Below are positions 1 to 10,078 of a stretch of 26,062 nucleotides of DNA, piece after piece (position 1 is the stretch's first letter; each line of letters begins with the position of its first letter). Source of the DNA: Trachelipus rathkii (Eukaryota; Arthropoda; Malacostraca; Isopoda; Trachelipodidae); contig JABUQX010014029.1 in NCBI GenBank assembly GCA_015478945.1, positions 52,501 through 78,562 on the forward strand. The letters are read 5' to 3'. The notes under the pieces are model-generated. The model was not told where the DNA came from and ran no database searches. It worked only from the letters and a program-made list of their open reading frames with translations. Position numbers and translations under genes: made by a program.

Positions 1-80
1 ATTATATCAATTAATTCTACTTTCTGTCCATTTATACATCCATCTATCACAAGCTCTTGAAGAATTTAATATATCCGATA

Positions 81-679
<599 letters not shown>

Positions 680-874
680 CTAAATCATAACAAAGTTAAG
701 GTTTTCTGAAACTGGTTGAATTCTAGCAAAATCTGTTGAAACGAAGAGACCAATTCTTTTCATAAATACAACTTCAAATGCTATTGAAATACAAGAAAAA
801 GTGATTATTAATTGGTCGACACATATGACAAAACTGTTTGAATGCCGCGATATTAAATTAATATTCACTTTCAA
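680..874 (-). other. 64-codon ORF, identical in both arms (left copy)
   Basis: The encoded peptide is identical to that at 12670-12864. It has no recognisable domain and has the composition of translated A+T-rich DNA. I list it as a marker of a stretch where the arms are error-free relative to each other, not as a gene. Confidence 0.3.
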
Positions 875-1442
875 AGAAGTCGAAAACAGAAACTATCTAG
901 CAATGTTGGAAAATGTCTTCCTAACATGTAACTCCAATAATGTAACAAATAAGCTAAAGTAACAAATGTAAGGGAAGGAAAACAGCTAAGCAACGTCCGT
1001 GCAGGAAAGGCTATTCAAAATTTACAAGATTTCTTAGTCAAAGATGTAGAGTTTCGGCAGTGTCTTTTCTGTACAAAAATGACGCTGTTTACATTTACTC
1101 AACAGCTGACTATCAAACTCCAGCAGATCTGCCTCTATATATATTATATAACAATTTACAGATTAACAGACCAGCAATTTACAGATGAATTTCTTTTATA
1201 AAATTATATATTTCTTTTCTAATCAAAGAATAAATGTGTTATTTTCACTCCAGGGTCATAAAAATTACATAAATTAGCACAAAACACCAAATTACTCGTT
1301 TCATTCGTTAATTATCATCCAAAAAATAATTAAACAAAAATAAACAATTTTGAGAAGCCACAATAAGTGTGTTATTGATTGATAAGAAACGCAATAATCC
1401 ATATATTAGAATAACGCGCAATCGGGTTACAGTCATATGATT
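875..1442. other. Left arm, unassigned sequence with one open stretch
   Basis: Mirror of about 12120-12669. On the plus strand a frame without a start codon is open from about 953 for some 75 codons (containing NVRAGKAIQNLQDFLV). I recognise no family in it, and it could be chance. Confidence 0.4.
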
Positions 1443-1581
1443 AAATTATATATAATAATATTATATATATATATAATATCATATATAACTATATATAAAT
1501 ATATTATATATATATATAATATATAAATATATTATATATTATATATTATAATATATATATATATAATATATATATAGAATA

Positions 1582-1619
<38 letters not shown>

Positions 1620-1694
1620 ATATATAATATATATATAGATATATATATATATTACCTATATAATATATATAGCTATATAATATATATATATTAT
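1443..1694. repeat. Interrupted (AT)n tract
   Basis: About 250 bp of AT and ATA runs with small interruptions. It corresponds to 11840-12119 in the right arm, which additionally contains a second copy of a 19-bp non-AT block. Confidence 0.9.
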
Positions 1695-2072
1695 TATTCG
1701 AAGAGACATAGCACACATTAAACAAGACGAGTGCTAGTTTAAAAAAATTACCAAAAATTTAAACTTAAAATATGATACAGAAATCTTATTGAATTGGCGA
1801 AATAAATAAAATTTATCAATAATACAAATGGATCTAGAATATAAATAAAAACAGACAAAATTGTGTGTGTGCGCCAAAAGTGACAAATAGAGATAAAATG
1901 TGTGATAAAAATGGACGCGTATCAAATACGCCTAAACTTACTACCGCGGTTGGCAAATTCTGGCTCCTTTTATAAACGACGACATAAAATATTCGCTTTT
2001 AAAATTTATTGAGAAAAAACAGGTAAACGCACTTGATAATATGAAGTAGTTATTGAAACACGCTAAAAAGTT
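1695..2072. other. Left arm, no gene seen
   Basis: Mirror of about 11479-11838. Similarity between the arms is poor around 1716-1850 and good again from 1853. No coding evidence. Confidence 0.5.
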
Positions 2073-2214
2073 ACATATATATATATATAATATATACAAT
2101 TATAAAGTATCATATATATATATATAGTATATAATATAGTATATAATATAATAATATATATATATTGATATATATTGATATATAACTATATAGTGATATA
2201 TATATGTATATCAA
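2073..2214. repeat. Interrupted (AT)n tract
   Basis: AT-dinucleotide-rich run, the mirror of 11348-11478. Confidence 0.85.
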
Positions 2215-2249
2215 TTATAACCGAACAACTGTTTTCAAAATCATATTAC

Positions 2250-2310
2250 ATGCTTCGCTGCGGAGATCTGGAAGGAGCAACTAAATTGGTGTACGTTGTT
2301 AGTAAAATAA
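2250..2310 (+). other. Short open segment with a codon-like look, left copy
   Basis: Reads MLRCGDLEGATK before the frame drifts. The right arm (minus strand, about 11308-11255) reads MLRCGDLEGATKWCIRWF followed by AGGTTAAT, which could be a splice donor. Its composition is balanced. It is too short to assign and has no clear partner exon. It runs opposite to the RIM-BP exons. Confidence 0.15.
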
Positions 2311-3077
2311 TATGTTAATGCATTCATGTTATTGGAACAAGAGTATCTTTAATTCTCTCGTTATTACAGCAAGAGTATCAAAAAAGTGTTCTCGATCTGG
2401 CCTTCATTACATTAAACACAAAGCTTACCCTTTGTTCATACACCATAAATTTTGCGAAAGTTATAATTATGACATTGCTAGTTGCTACATCTGTATCTCA
2501 CAATCGACCATTCGTTTAATTTCGTTGGTGTCACACACAATTCCTTTCAGAGTAATTAAGATAAAGAAATCCCACGACATTAAACACACCCATTACGTCC
2601 AATTTATCTTCTTAAATAATTTTCATATGAACATGCCCTACTTAGTGTAGTTTGTAGGTAGTCAATTATGAAACAGCATCTTGGTTCTTATAGTCAATGG
2701 AATTTTTTTTTATGATCGTGGTAACATTTCTTGTAGAAACTGCATATAGGTGGAGGTTTTTAGTCTCTTAGGTTGTTCATAAAGAATAAAATTTTAAAGT
2801 AAAATTTACAGATGTCAGACCAAGCCTACGTTATTTATTAACCCATTCCTGGTAAAAGTGTTTCATCCATCACCAATACTTTGCTTAGAAAGTCATGATC
2901 TTTAAATTCTAAGTGAGGAAACTATCGCAGAATATCCTTAGACGATCATCATCAAATGATTGTTGCAGTACTTGAATGAGTTGTAGGTGGAAGAAGTTCA
3001 GTAATCGTTAAAACAAAGTTTTCTACACAGAAATGTGAAAAATGCTGAAGAACAGCTATTCGAACTTGCATTACTTT
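2311..3077. other. Left arm, no convincing gene
   Basis: Mirror of about 10517-11230. A 112-codon plus-strand frame (2312-2650) is not kept intact in the right arm and resembles no family. Confidence 0.5.
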
Positions 3078-3434
3078 TTATCGGTGACCGAGAAAGGAGA
3101 ACTGTTTCTTCCCAATCAAAGCTCGTGTGAATGAAAGTCTGCCAGTGTTGGTCTGAAGATGAGCTGAGGGGCCTACTTTCTCCTCAGACAATGATTCACA
3201 CATGAGCGTTATAGCGTTTGGGTGTCTGAGAAAGGGAGAACGTACAACATTAGTACATGCTGCAGCTACAGAGTTGTGTCTTTCTTCAAAGTAGAACATT
3301 ATCATATCAGTCAAATCAGAGTTTAAGTACACATTCCTAACTGTGAAAGTAATTACTGCACAAGACATTGAAACAACTACATTAAAAGATCCGAAATTTG
3401 CATTTCCAACTGGAATTTCTTCATTGGTTCCCAT
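3078..3434 (-). pseudogene. Unrecognised 118-codon ORF (left arm), shorter copy
   Basis: Mirror copy of the ORF at 10079-10516. Its frame is kept over 118 codons with about six residue changes, such as Ser to Asn and Tyr to Cys. It ends where the left arm reads CGATAA and the right arm reads CGAGAA, a single G-to-T change. This is one of the few places where the arms differ mainly by substitutions, not indels. No function can be assigned. Confidence 0.2.
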
Positions 3435-3906
3435 GGATTATTCCATTAAGAACCAATCGGAACCCAAGAATTTTCCTTAAGGAATCCACCATTTCTATTG
3501 AAAACCTGAATATAAATATTGTTTTCCCAAAGAAACCATCGTTTTTACCAAAGTAAATTTCTTTTAGTAAACAACAGACCAACAGAAAACGTTTTGGATA
3601 TAACTTGAAAAATTCTTATAGGAAAAAGTCTTTTGGTTGGTTCCATTATAAATATCAATCAAAAAATTTTATTGTTGTGCATTGGGAATTTTTAGATTTC
3701 TCACTGGTCTTGCAGGTTATAATGAAAACTCCCATTGGGCATCTTTACATGGAAACGATTTAGATTTTTTACCCCAGGTTTTGTCCTGCATTTTTTATTG
3801 TCGGGTAGGAAAACAGAAATAAATGTAACTTGGCTTTTCAGTTCATTAATAAAAGAACCCACTAAAAAAACCTTGTTTATATCATAAAAATTATAAAACC
3901 TTATCT
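3435..3906. other. Left arm, no gene; small hairpin
   Basis: Mirror of about 9608-10078. A near-perfect stem of about 12 bp, GGTTCCCATGGA with its complement TCCATTAAGAACC, lies at about 3427-3455. Nothing else is recognisable. Confidence 0.5.
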
Positions 3907-4403
3907 AAATATATATATTATATATATATAATAGTTATATTATATATATAATAATATATATATTATATATACCCGTAGATATATAATATAACCTATAATA
4001 TATATATATTGATATATATAATATATAATAATATATATATATATATGTATACAATATCAGTATATATATATAGATATACCATATAGGTAAAGGCAGTATG
4101 GCCTACTTTTTAACTATGGGTGTACCAGACGATACATTCCATCTAATTATAGCCAAATATAAATATATATATATAATAGATATATTAGTATATAAATATA
4201 TATATTACTATATATAATATATATTATATATATATTAAATATATATCAACCTAATACTATACTACATATTAAGATTTAACATTTTCCCCTAGACCAAATA
4301 TATTGGAAGTAATTGTATTATCATTGATAAAACTCTTATAAGCAAGCACACCCGAATTCCTTCTCTAATATATATACCGCGTATATATATATATATATAT
4401 TAT

Positions 4404-4472
<69 letters not shown>

Positions 4473-4490
4473 ATATATAATAATATATAT

Positions 4491-4526
<36 letters not shown>

Positions 4527-4538
4527 ATTATATATATG
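3907..4538. repeat. Cluster of three (AT)n tracts with short unique spacers
   Basis: AT-rich runs at 3907-4082, 4163-4252 and 4366-4538, separated by unique spacers at about 4083-4162 and 4253-4365. The mirror cluster is 8957-9607 in the right arm. It flanks the TIR element. Confidence 0.85.
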
Positions 4539-4727
4539 TCCATATAGTCCTATTCGCTTTTACGCTCCGGTCAGCTTTAATTGTTTTTGTTTTGTGGTTT
4601 TTAATATAAATTTACTTACTATATGATACCAAACAATGAAGTGTTCAAATTTATGACTTTCTTATTGCGAATTATTTTTTAAATAAATTTTTTAAAAATC
4701 ACATTAGGTTAAATAATTTTAAAAAAA

Positions 4728-4950
4728 GAAATATCTCGAAAAGTACTACACTTACAAAAAACCAATTACATATTAGGAATCAGCGTATAAGGCTTATTAT
4801 GAAAAATGTAAAAAAAAAAAATATAGCCTATATTATAATATATTTTTTTCATTATATGAAATATCTCGAAAAGTACGACACTTAGAGAAAAAAACACATT
4901 ACCATATTTGGAATCAGGTATTAAAGCTTATTACAAAAATGTAAAAAAAA
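4728..4950. repeat. Two tandem ~130-bp units inside the TIR element
   Basis: Two related units start with ATATCTCGAAAAGTAC at about 4731 and 4861. Each continues through a GGAATCAG motif, then a GCTTATTA-type motif, then an AAAATGTAAAAAAAA tail. They differ by substitutions and small indels. The mirror copy in the right arm is at about 8520-8765. Confidence 0.6.
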
Positions 4951-4980
4951 ATTAATAAAAAAACTGCGAAAAAAAAAATT

Positions 4981-5155
4981 TAGAGGGCTCGAGCCCCCCC
5001 TAGGGGAGGGGCGGAGGAACCCCCGGCGGACACCCAAATAAAGAGCGGGGGTTCGGAGACCCTCCCCGGAGGGGGGAATAGTCCCTACCCTGTAGTTCCC
5101 CCGGGAAAGGCGAGAGACCCCGACTCCTGCCAAATTTGCGTATACCCCTGGGTAT
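4981..5155. other. GC-rich core of the left TIR element
   Basis: A block of C and G runs in otherwise A+T-rich DNA. It contains the perfect palindrome CCCCTAGGGG (4997-5006) and several further short complementary G and C runs (for example around 5040-5110), so it could fold strongly. An open frame crosses it on the minus strand (5235-4921) but gives a low-complexity Gly, Arg and Ser-rich peptide, so I do not call it coding. The right-arm counterpart is 8311-8473. Confidence 0.55.
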
Positions 5156-5347
5156 TCTTTAGTAAAAAAAAAAAAAAAAAATTTAAAACTGACGCAGTCG
5201 TAAAACGTAAAAGGTCCTATATATTCTTGAATCATGTTCCGTTACCACTAAATTGATGTTAGGATCATATACTAGAAATATTGATTTAAAAAAAAAACAA
5301 AAAAATTCGAAACTGACGGAGTCGTAAAACAGAAGACGGTCCGTATA

Positions 5348-5465
5348 ATATATATATATATATATATATATAGATATATAAATATATATAAATATATATA
5401 TATATAATATTATATATGATATATATAATATATATATAATTATAAATATATATATATATATATAA
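5348..5465. repeat. (AT)n tract on the other flank of the TIR element
   Basis: AT-rich run, the mirror of 7956-8068. Confidence 0.85.
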
Positions 5466-5795
5466 AAGAAAATCTTAATTTATACAACTAAAAAATATCA
5501 CGGAATTTTTGTTCTCCATAAAACTATAACACTGCAGCCAATTGCAAAGAAATTTCAAAAAGCAAAATTTTGCGTTTGCACAAAGATTAAATCTGTCTTT
5601 GAAAATATGAAACAGAATTAAATTCCGTCTCAATGAAAAACTGAAAACGTGTCACGTTCCTAAATGAGTTTTGTGTTATTTAAATATCTGATGTATGAAA
5701 TGAATCGCGCATTTACATGGGAAAATTGACTGTGCGTAGGTGTTATGGCTTCCAAAACATATTGAAAAATGACAAAAAGAATAGAGAATTTTTAC
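5466..5795 (-). other. Intron sequence downstream of RIM-BP exon B
   Basis: Follows the donor at 5795. A+T-rich with no further coding signal. The mirror is about 7600-7955. Confidence 0.6.
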
Positions 5796-5927
5796 CTTTG
5801 GGGAGAGTTCTGAACTCAATACCAGCAGATAATCTTTCCTGGAAGAGACTAGACTTCTCATCAAACTGAGGAGCTCTTAAGTTCTTAGCCCGTATAGATA
5901 CACGATAAATTGTGTTGGGGGACAGGC
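5796..5927 (-). CDS. RIMBP2: RIM-binding protein, internal exon B (second part of the FN3 domain)
   Basis: This 132-bp exon lies 154 bp downstream of exon A. Its acceptor is a long T-run ending TAG| (exon starts at 5927), and its donor is AAAG|GTAAAA (GT at 5795-5794). Exon A leaves one base, which joins GC here to make Gly, so the junction reads HTITG-LSPNTIYRVSIRAKN. The Tyr and the IRAKN strand are typical of the end of an FN3 fold. It continues LRAPQFDEKSSLF and GIEFRTLPK. Phase is 1 at both ends, with no stop. FRTLPKG is followed in RIM-BP by (L/I)PDPP, which is how exon C at about 24741 begins. Confidence 0.9.
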
Positions 5928-5929
5928 CT

Positions 5930-5963
<34 letters not shown>

Positions 5964-6081
5964 GAATTAGAATAGCTGAAACTTTTAACAACCTAATAAA
6001 TTTTGATTAATTATTACATTAGCGTAATTTACAAGTTGAATTTAAAGCTATAACAGATAATTTAAATGTTTGCTGTGCTAC
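5928..6081 (-). other. Short RIM-BP intron between exons A and B
   Basis: 154-bp phase-1 intron with canonical GT (6081-6080) and AG (5929-5928) ends. The acceptor follows an unbroken run of about 20 T (complement of 5931-5949), followed further upstream by pyrimidine-rich sequence. The right-arm counterpart (7298-7453) has the same ends and a T-run broken by a few other bases. Confidence 0.8.
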
Positions 6082-6325
6082 CGGTGATTGTGTGTCGATA
6101 AACGCCTGGTTTAACCGTCCGAACTTCGACGCTGTTCACACAAACCGTATGCTGAAAATTTGAATTTGACGGCATCCATGAAATGACAGCTGAAGTAGAA
6201 GTTATATTGGTGGCTCTGACGCTGGTTGGACCAACAGGACAATCTTTTCCTATGACCATTGTACAAGCAGCGTCTCGAGAGGTACGTCGATTAGGCGTTA
6301 CAGATCGTACACTTATACGGTGTAG
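6082..6325 (-). CDS. RIMBP2: RIM-binding protein, internal exon A (first part of an FN3 domain)
   Basis: RIM-BPs are presynaptic active-zone scaffolds that tie RIM and voltage-gated calcium channels together through SH3 domains; the middle of the protein carries three fibronectin type III (FN3) repeats. This 244-bp exon begins after an acceptor ending AAATCAG| (first base 6325) and ends before donor G|GTAGCA (GT at 6081-6080). It starts in phase 0, encodes 81 codons plus one base, and has no stop. The peptide opens ISVRSVTPNRRTSRDAAC, then GPTSVRATNITSTSAVISW with the FN3 core Trp, then VEVRTVKPGVYRHTIT. The VKPGVYRHTITG stretch is characteristic of insect and vertebrate RIM-BP. The family call rests on remembered homologues, not a search. 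Confidence 0.9.
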
Positions 6326-6373
6326 CTGATTTAAAGGTAAACAAGAATAACTAACATGTTAATTCAGTCTTTA

Positions 6374-6984
6374 TATATATATATATATATAATTATATTA
6401 TATATATATAAAAATATCGAAATTTCTAAAATATATTATATATCATATATAATAATATATATTATATATATATAATATATATAATATATCATATATATAT
6501 TTTCTACCTTTGTTGAATCTAACTCGCTCAACGAGAGCCCCGTCCTCTCATTAGCTTTGACAGTAGTCTTGAGGAAGCCATTGATCTCTCTCTTTTCCTC
6601 GCGTATGCGCGTCCGGGTGATTTATGCTCGCCACGCACAGGTCGAATGCCACCCGTGCGTGCGAGAGACTTAGAGGCTCGCTGACAGAAAAACCTACCAT
6701 GAGCGTGCGGTGCGCAGTGTGTATGCAGGAGGTACTGAGCAGCGGCCTCTCGTGAGGTGTGAAGGAGTAGATATTCTCCCCACATTTAGAGGTTAAAAAA
6801 AATAAAAATAATATAATAATAAATTATTTATAATATATTACAATATAGAAACTAATATAAATATAATAAATAAATAAAATAAATATAAATACTATATAAA
6901 ATATATATAGTATATATATAAATATATATATATATATAAATATCATATATATATATAAATATAAATATAATAGATTAATATATA
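6374..6984. other. Loop of the palindrome
   Basis: Single-copy spacer between the two arms, containing the symmetry axis near 6680. It has A+T-rich sequence on both sides (6374-6502 and 6790-6984) around a GC-rich core. The flanking AT tracts are nearly self-complementary, so where the arms truly end inside them cannot be fixed. A classical missed-adapter read would have a much shorter loop. A 611-bp loop suggests either a real spacer or a false join through AT repeats. Confidence 0.7.
6515..6790. other. GC-rich island at the palindrome axis
   Basis: About 275 bp of balanced to GC-rich sequence in otherwise A+T-rich DNA, present once. Two minus-strand frames stay open: one of 85 codons from 6785 to 6528 starting at an ATG, and another from about 6790 to 6548 without a start. 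Neither resembles RIM-BP or any family I recognise, so I do not call it a gene. A hairpin pairs CACGCAC (6632-6638) with GTGCGTG (6655-6661). Bases 6584-6600 (ATCTCTCTCTTTTCCTC) equal the first 17 bases of the PacBio SMRTbell adapter as I recall it, but the following bases do not continue the adapter. Confidence 0.6.
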
Positions 6985-7031
6985 AAGAACTTGATTAACA
7001 TGTTATTATTCTTGTGTACCTTTAAAATCAG

Positions 7032-7297
7032 CTACACCAGTTATAAAGTGTCACGATCTGGTAACGCCTTAAATCGACGCAATACCTCTCGAGAACGCGC
7101 TTGAGTACAATGTCATAGGAAAAGAATAAAGTTTCCTGATGGTCCAACCAGAACGTCAGAAGCCAAACAATATAACTTCTACTCAGCTGTCATTTCATGG
7201 ATGCTCGTCAAATTCAAATTTCTCAGCATACGTTTGTGTGAAACAGCGATCGAAGTTCGGACGGTTAAACCAGGCGTTTATCGACACACAATCACCG
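7032..7297 (+). pseudogene. RIMBP2: RIM-BP exon A, right-arm copy with frameshifts
   Basis: Inverted copy of the exon at 6082-6325, with acceptor AAAATCAG| and donor G|GTAGCA kept. It is 22 bp longer because of scattered one- and two-base insertions, with a few deletions, so no frame reads through. Intact pieces are recognisable, for example the DNA coding for VEVRTVKPGVYRHTIT at about 7250-7296. Insertion-dominated change with conserved splice sites is what uncorrected single-molecule reads look like. A decayed paralogue should also show many substitutions. On the plus strand it precedes exon B' and exon C in proper gene order. Confidence 0.8.
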
Positions 7298-7453
7298 GTA
7301 GCACAGCAAACATTTAAATTATCTGTTATAGCTTTAAATTCAACTTGTAAATTACGATGAATGTACATATAATAACAAAATTTATTAGGTGGTTAAAGTT
7401 TCAGCTATTCTAATTCCATTTTCTTTTTTCCTTTTTTGCTTTTTTTTTTTTAG

Positions 7454-7599
7454 GCCTGTCCCCCAACACAAATTTATACGAATGTAGCTATTTACGGGGC
7501 TAAGAACTTAAGAGCTCCTCAGTTTGATGAGACGTTCAGTCTCTTCTAAAGATAATTATTTCTGCTTGGTATGAGTTTCAGGAACTAACTCCCCAAAAG
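7454..7599 (+). pseudogene. RIMBP2: RIM-BP exon B, right-arm copy with frameshifts
   Basis: Inverted copy of 5796-5927. It begins after TTTTTTTTTTTAG| and ends at CCAAAAG|GTAAAA. It is 14 bp longer than the intact copy and frame is lost several times. Recognisable pieces encode GLSPNT near its start and KNLRAPQFDE near 7500-7530. Being next to exon A' and on the same strand, it is part of the same damaged gene copy. It could be a true pseudogene, but I think base-call error is more likely. Confidence 0.78.
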
Positions 7600-7955
7600 G
7601 TAAAAAAATCTCTATTCTTTTCATTTCAATATGTTTGAAAGAGCATCCTAACACCTACGCACAGGGTCAATTTTCCACTGTAAATGCGCAGCATTAATTC
7701 AAATACATCAATATTTAAAATAACACAAAACTCATTAGGAACGTGACACGTTATTCAGTTTTTCAAATTGCTGAGACGGAAAATTATTCTGTTTTCATAT
7801 GTTTCAAAGACAGATTTTAATCTTTGTTGCAACGCAAAAATTTTGCTTTTGAAATAACTGAATTCGCATAGTCCTTTTTAATAAATTCAGATATTAATCA
7901 AATATTCCACTAGAATATTGACTTGTATAAATTCAACATGCTTAGCCATTATTAC

Positions 7956-8068
7956 ATATATATATATATTAATTATATGTAAAAAATTTATATGTAATTT
8001 TTAATAAATATAAATATCATATATATAATATATAAATATATATAAATAAATATATAAAAATATATATA
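7956..8068. repeat. AT-rich tract
   Basis: Right-arm partner of 5348-5465, with more interruptions. Confidence 0.75.
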
Positions 8069-8952
8069 AGGACCCTCTTTCTGTCTTTACGATTTAGATA
8101 CGGTAAAATTTTTTGAGTTTTATTTTAAATATAAAAATTCTATCAATTGCATCAGTCAACCCTAACAGTCAAAGTAAGTTTTGTATCAACAGCAGAATCC
8201 AAAATAATAATCATTAGGACCTTTTACGCTATTTGCTACTCACACTCCGTCAGTTTTACTTTATTGTATTTTTTTTAAACTAAAGGAAAAAATACCCAAG
8301 ATAAACCGCCAAAAGATGGCAGGAGCCGGAGGTCTTCTTCGGCTTTCCCAAGGGAAAAACTACGGGTTAGTAGACTAAGTTCCCCCCCTCGGCGAGGTCT
8401 CCGGAACCCACCGCCTCTTTGGTATTATTTGGGTGTCGCGGGGGTTCCCTCCGCCCCTCCCCTACGGGGGTATGGAAAAACCTCTAAATTTGTTTTTTTT
8501 TTCGCAGTTTTTTTTTTATTTAATTTTTTTACATTTTGTGTAATAAGCTTTATACGCTGATTCCAAATAGTAATTTGTTTTTTTTTTTCTAAGTGTCGTA
8601 CTTTTCGGAATATTCATATTATCGAAAAAAAAAATATATATAATTATAGCCTATATTTTTTTTTTTTACATTTTTATAATAGGCTTTATATACGCTGATT
8701 CCTAATATGTAATTGGTTTTTTTGTAAGTGTAGTACTTTTTCCAAGATATTTTCATTTTTTAAAAAACCTTTTTGGAAACATAAATGTGACTTTTAAATA
8801 ATATTTAAAAATACTTCGAACTTTTGAATCATTTTCCGTACCACGAAATTCATTTGTTGGTAGTCACTGATAGCTAGTAATATATAAAAAAACGAAAAAA
8901 CAAAAAACAATTAAAGCTTGACGGAGTCGTAAAACAGAATGAGGACCTATAT
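8068..8952. mobile_element. TIR element (MITE-like), right-arm copy
   Basis: Mirror copy of the element at 4543-5347, about 80 bp longer because of small insertions. Its ends are about 8068-8110 and 8917-8952, the latter reading TTGACGGAGTCGTAAAACAG then GAGGACCTATA. The internal end-motif copy is at 8218-8253. The GC-rich core (8311-8473) and the two 130-bp units (8520-8765) are also present. Because it sits in the same mirrored place, it is the same insertion duplicated with the arm, not an independent insertion. Confidence 0.58.
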
Positions 8953-8956
8953 GGAC

Positions 8957-9458
8957 ATAATATATATATATATAGATATATAATATAATATAGTAATATA
9001 TAAATTATATATATATATATATATTATTATAATATATATATATATATCTATATATATAATATATAAATATATATAATATATTATATACTATATAATAATA
9101 TATATATATATGATATACCGCGATATAATAAATAGTAGAAAGGAACCTTGCGGGTGCGTGCTGTATAAGAGTTTTCCTCAATAGATAATAATGCTAAGTT
9201 GGAAAACATTTATCTAAAAAAATGTAAATCTTACCTAGTATATATATATATAATATCTTATATATATATATTATATAATATATATATATACTATATAATA
9301 TATATATGATACTATATATATTATATATAAGATATAATAATATTATTAAATAATTGCTCATAAATAGATGGGGAAAATGTATGTCTGGTAACTCCATAGT
9401 TAAAAATGAACAAATATGCTGTTTTTATATTAATTACTATATATATAGTATATTATAA

Positions 9459-9490
<32 letters not shown>

Positions 9491-9570
9491 CTGATAGTAT
9501 TAAAATAAATAATATATCATAAATATATATAATATATATATATTCAAAATATAATAATATTAAATATTAT

Positions 9571-9603
<33 letters not shown>

Positions 9604-9607
9604 TATT
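8957..9607. repeat. Cluster of (AT)n tracts, right arm
   Basis: AT-rich runs at 8957-9120, 9238-9348 and 9437-9607 with two unique spacers, mirroring 3907-4538. Confidence 0.85.
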
Positions 9608-10078
9608 TAGATAAGGTTTTATAATTTTATGTATATAAACAAGGTTTTTTAGTGAGATCTGGGTGGAGTAATTAAAAAAAAAAAGTTAAATATTATTGTT
9701 GTTCATACAGACAATAAAAAAATGCAGGACAAACTGCGGTAAAAATCTAAATGGTTTTCCAAATGTAAAGATGCCCAATGGGAGTTTTCATTATAACCTG
9801 CAAGACCAGTGAGAAATCTAAAAATTCCCAATCATATATAAAAATGAAAGCATAAATGTGATGTATTTATAATGGAAATAAATAAATGAAGTCTATAAGA
9901 ATTTTCAAGTTATATCCAAAACGTTTTCTGTTGGTCTGTTGTTTACTAAAAGAAATTTACTTTGGTAAAAACGATGGTTTCTTTGGGAAAACAATATTTA
10001 TATTCAGGTTTTCAATAGAAATGGTGGATTCCTTAAGGAAAATTCTTGGGTTCCGATTGGTTCTTAATGGAATAATCC

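Larger units (their letters stand above)
4543..5347. mobile_element. TIR element (MITE-like), left-arm copy
   Basis: An 805-bp element bounded by inverted termini. The left end (4543-4575) is the complement of the right end (5313-5347), whose core is CTGACGGAGTCGTAAAACAG followed by a GGTCC-type end. Similarity continues inwards for roughly 100 bp. A second copy of the right-end motif lies at 5189-5222, 124 bp inside and in direct orientation. Between the ends are two related 130-bp units and a GC-rich core. No transposase is encoded. Both sides are (AT)n, which hides any TA target duplication. It is probably a non-autonomous DNA transposon; the superfamily is not recognised. Confidence 0.6.

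Noticed and set aside
2312..2650. 112-codon plus-strand frame in the left arm
   Set aside because: The right-arm counterpart is not open in the same frame, and the peptide matches nothing I know.
2768..2800. Possible mariner-type terminal repeat (TTAGGTTGTTCATAAAG)
   Set aside because: It resembles mariner ends loosely, but I found no inverted partner and no transposase next to it.
4921..5235. 104-codon minus-strand frame through the GC-rich core
   Set aside because: The peptide is low-complexity Phe runs followed by Gly, Arg and Ser-rich sequence from C and G runs. It is not kept in the right-arm copy and sits inside a non-coding TIR element.
6632..6661. tRNA-like T-arm or B box in the central island
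   Set aside because: The hairpin encloses a sequence loosely like a B box, but there is no A box, acceptor stem or anticodon arm in the right place.
6528..6785. 85-codon frame in the central island as a gene
   Set aside because: A second frame on the same strand is also open, so openness reflects GC content. No family resemblance and no splice or start context.
7139..7360. 73-codon plus-strand frame
   Set aside because: It is a frameshifted reading of the damaged RIM-BP exon A' that runs on into the intron, not a separate protein.
9194..9397. 67-codon minus-strand frame
   Set aside because: Also translated AT repeats; no coding signal.
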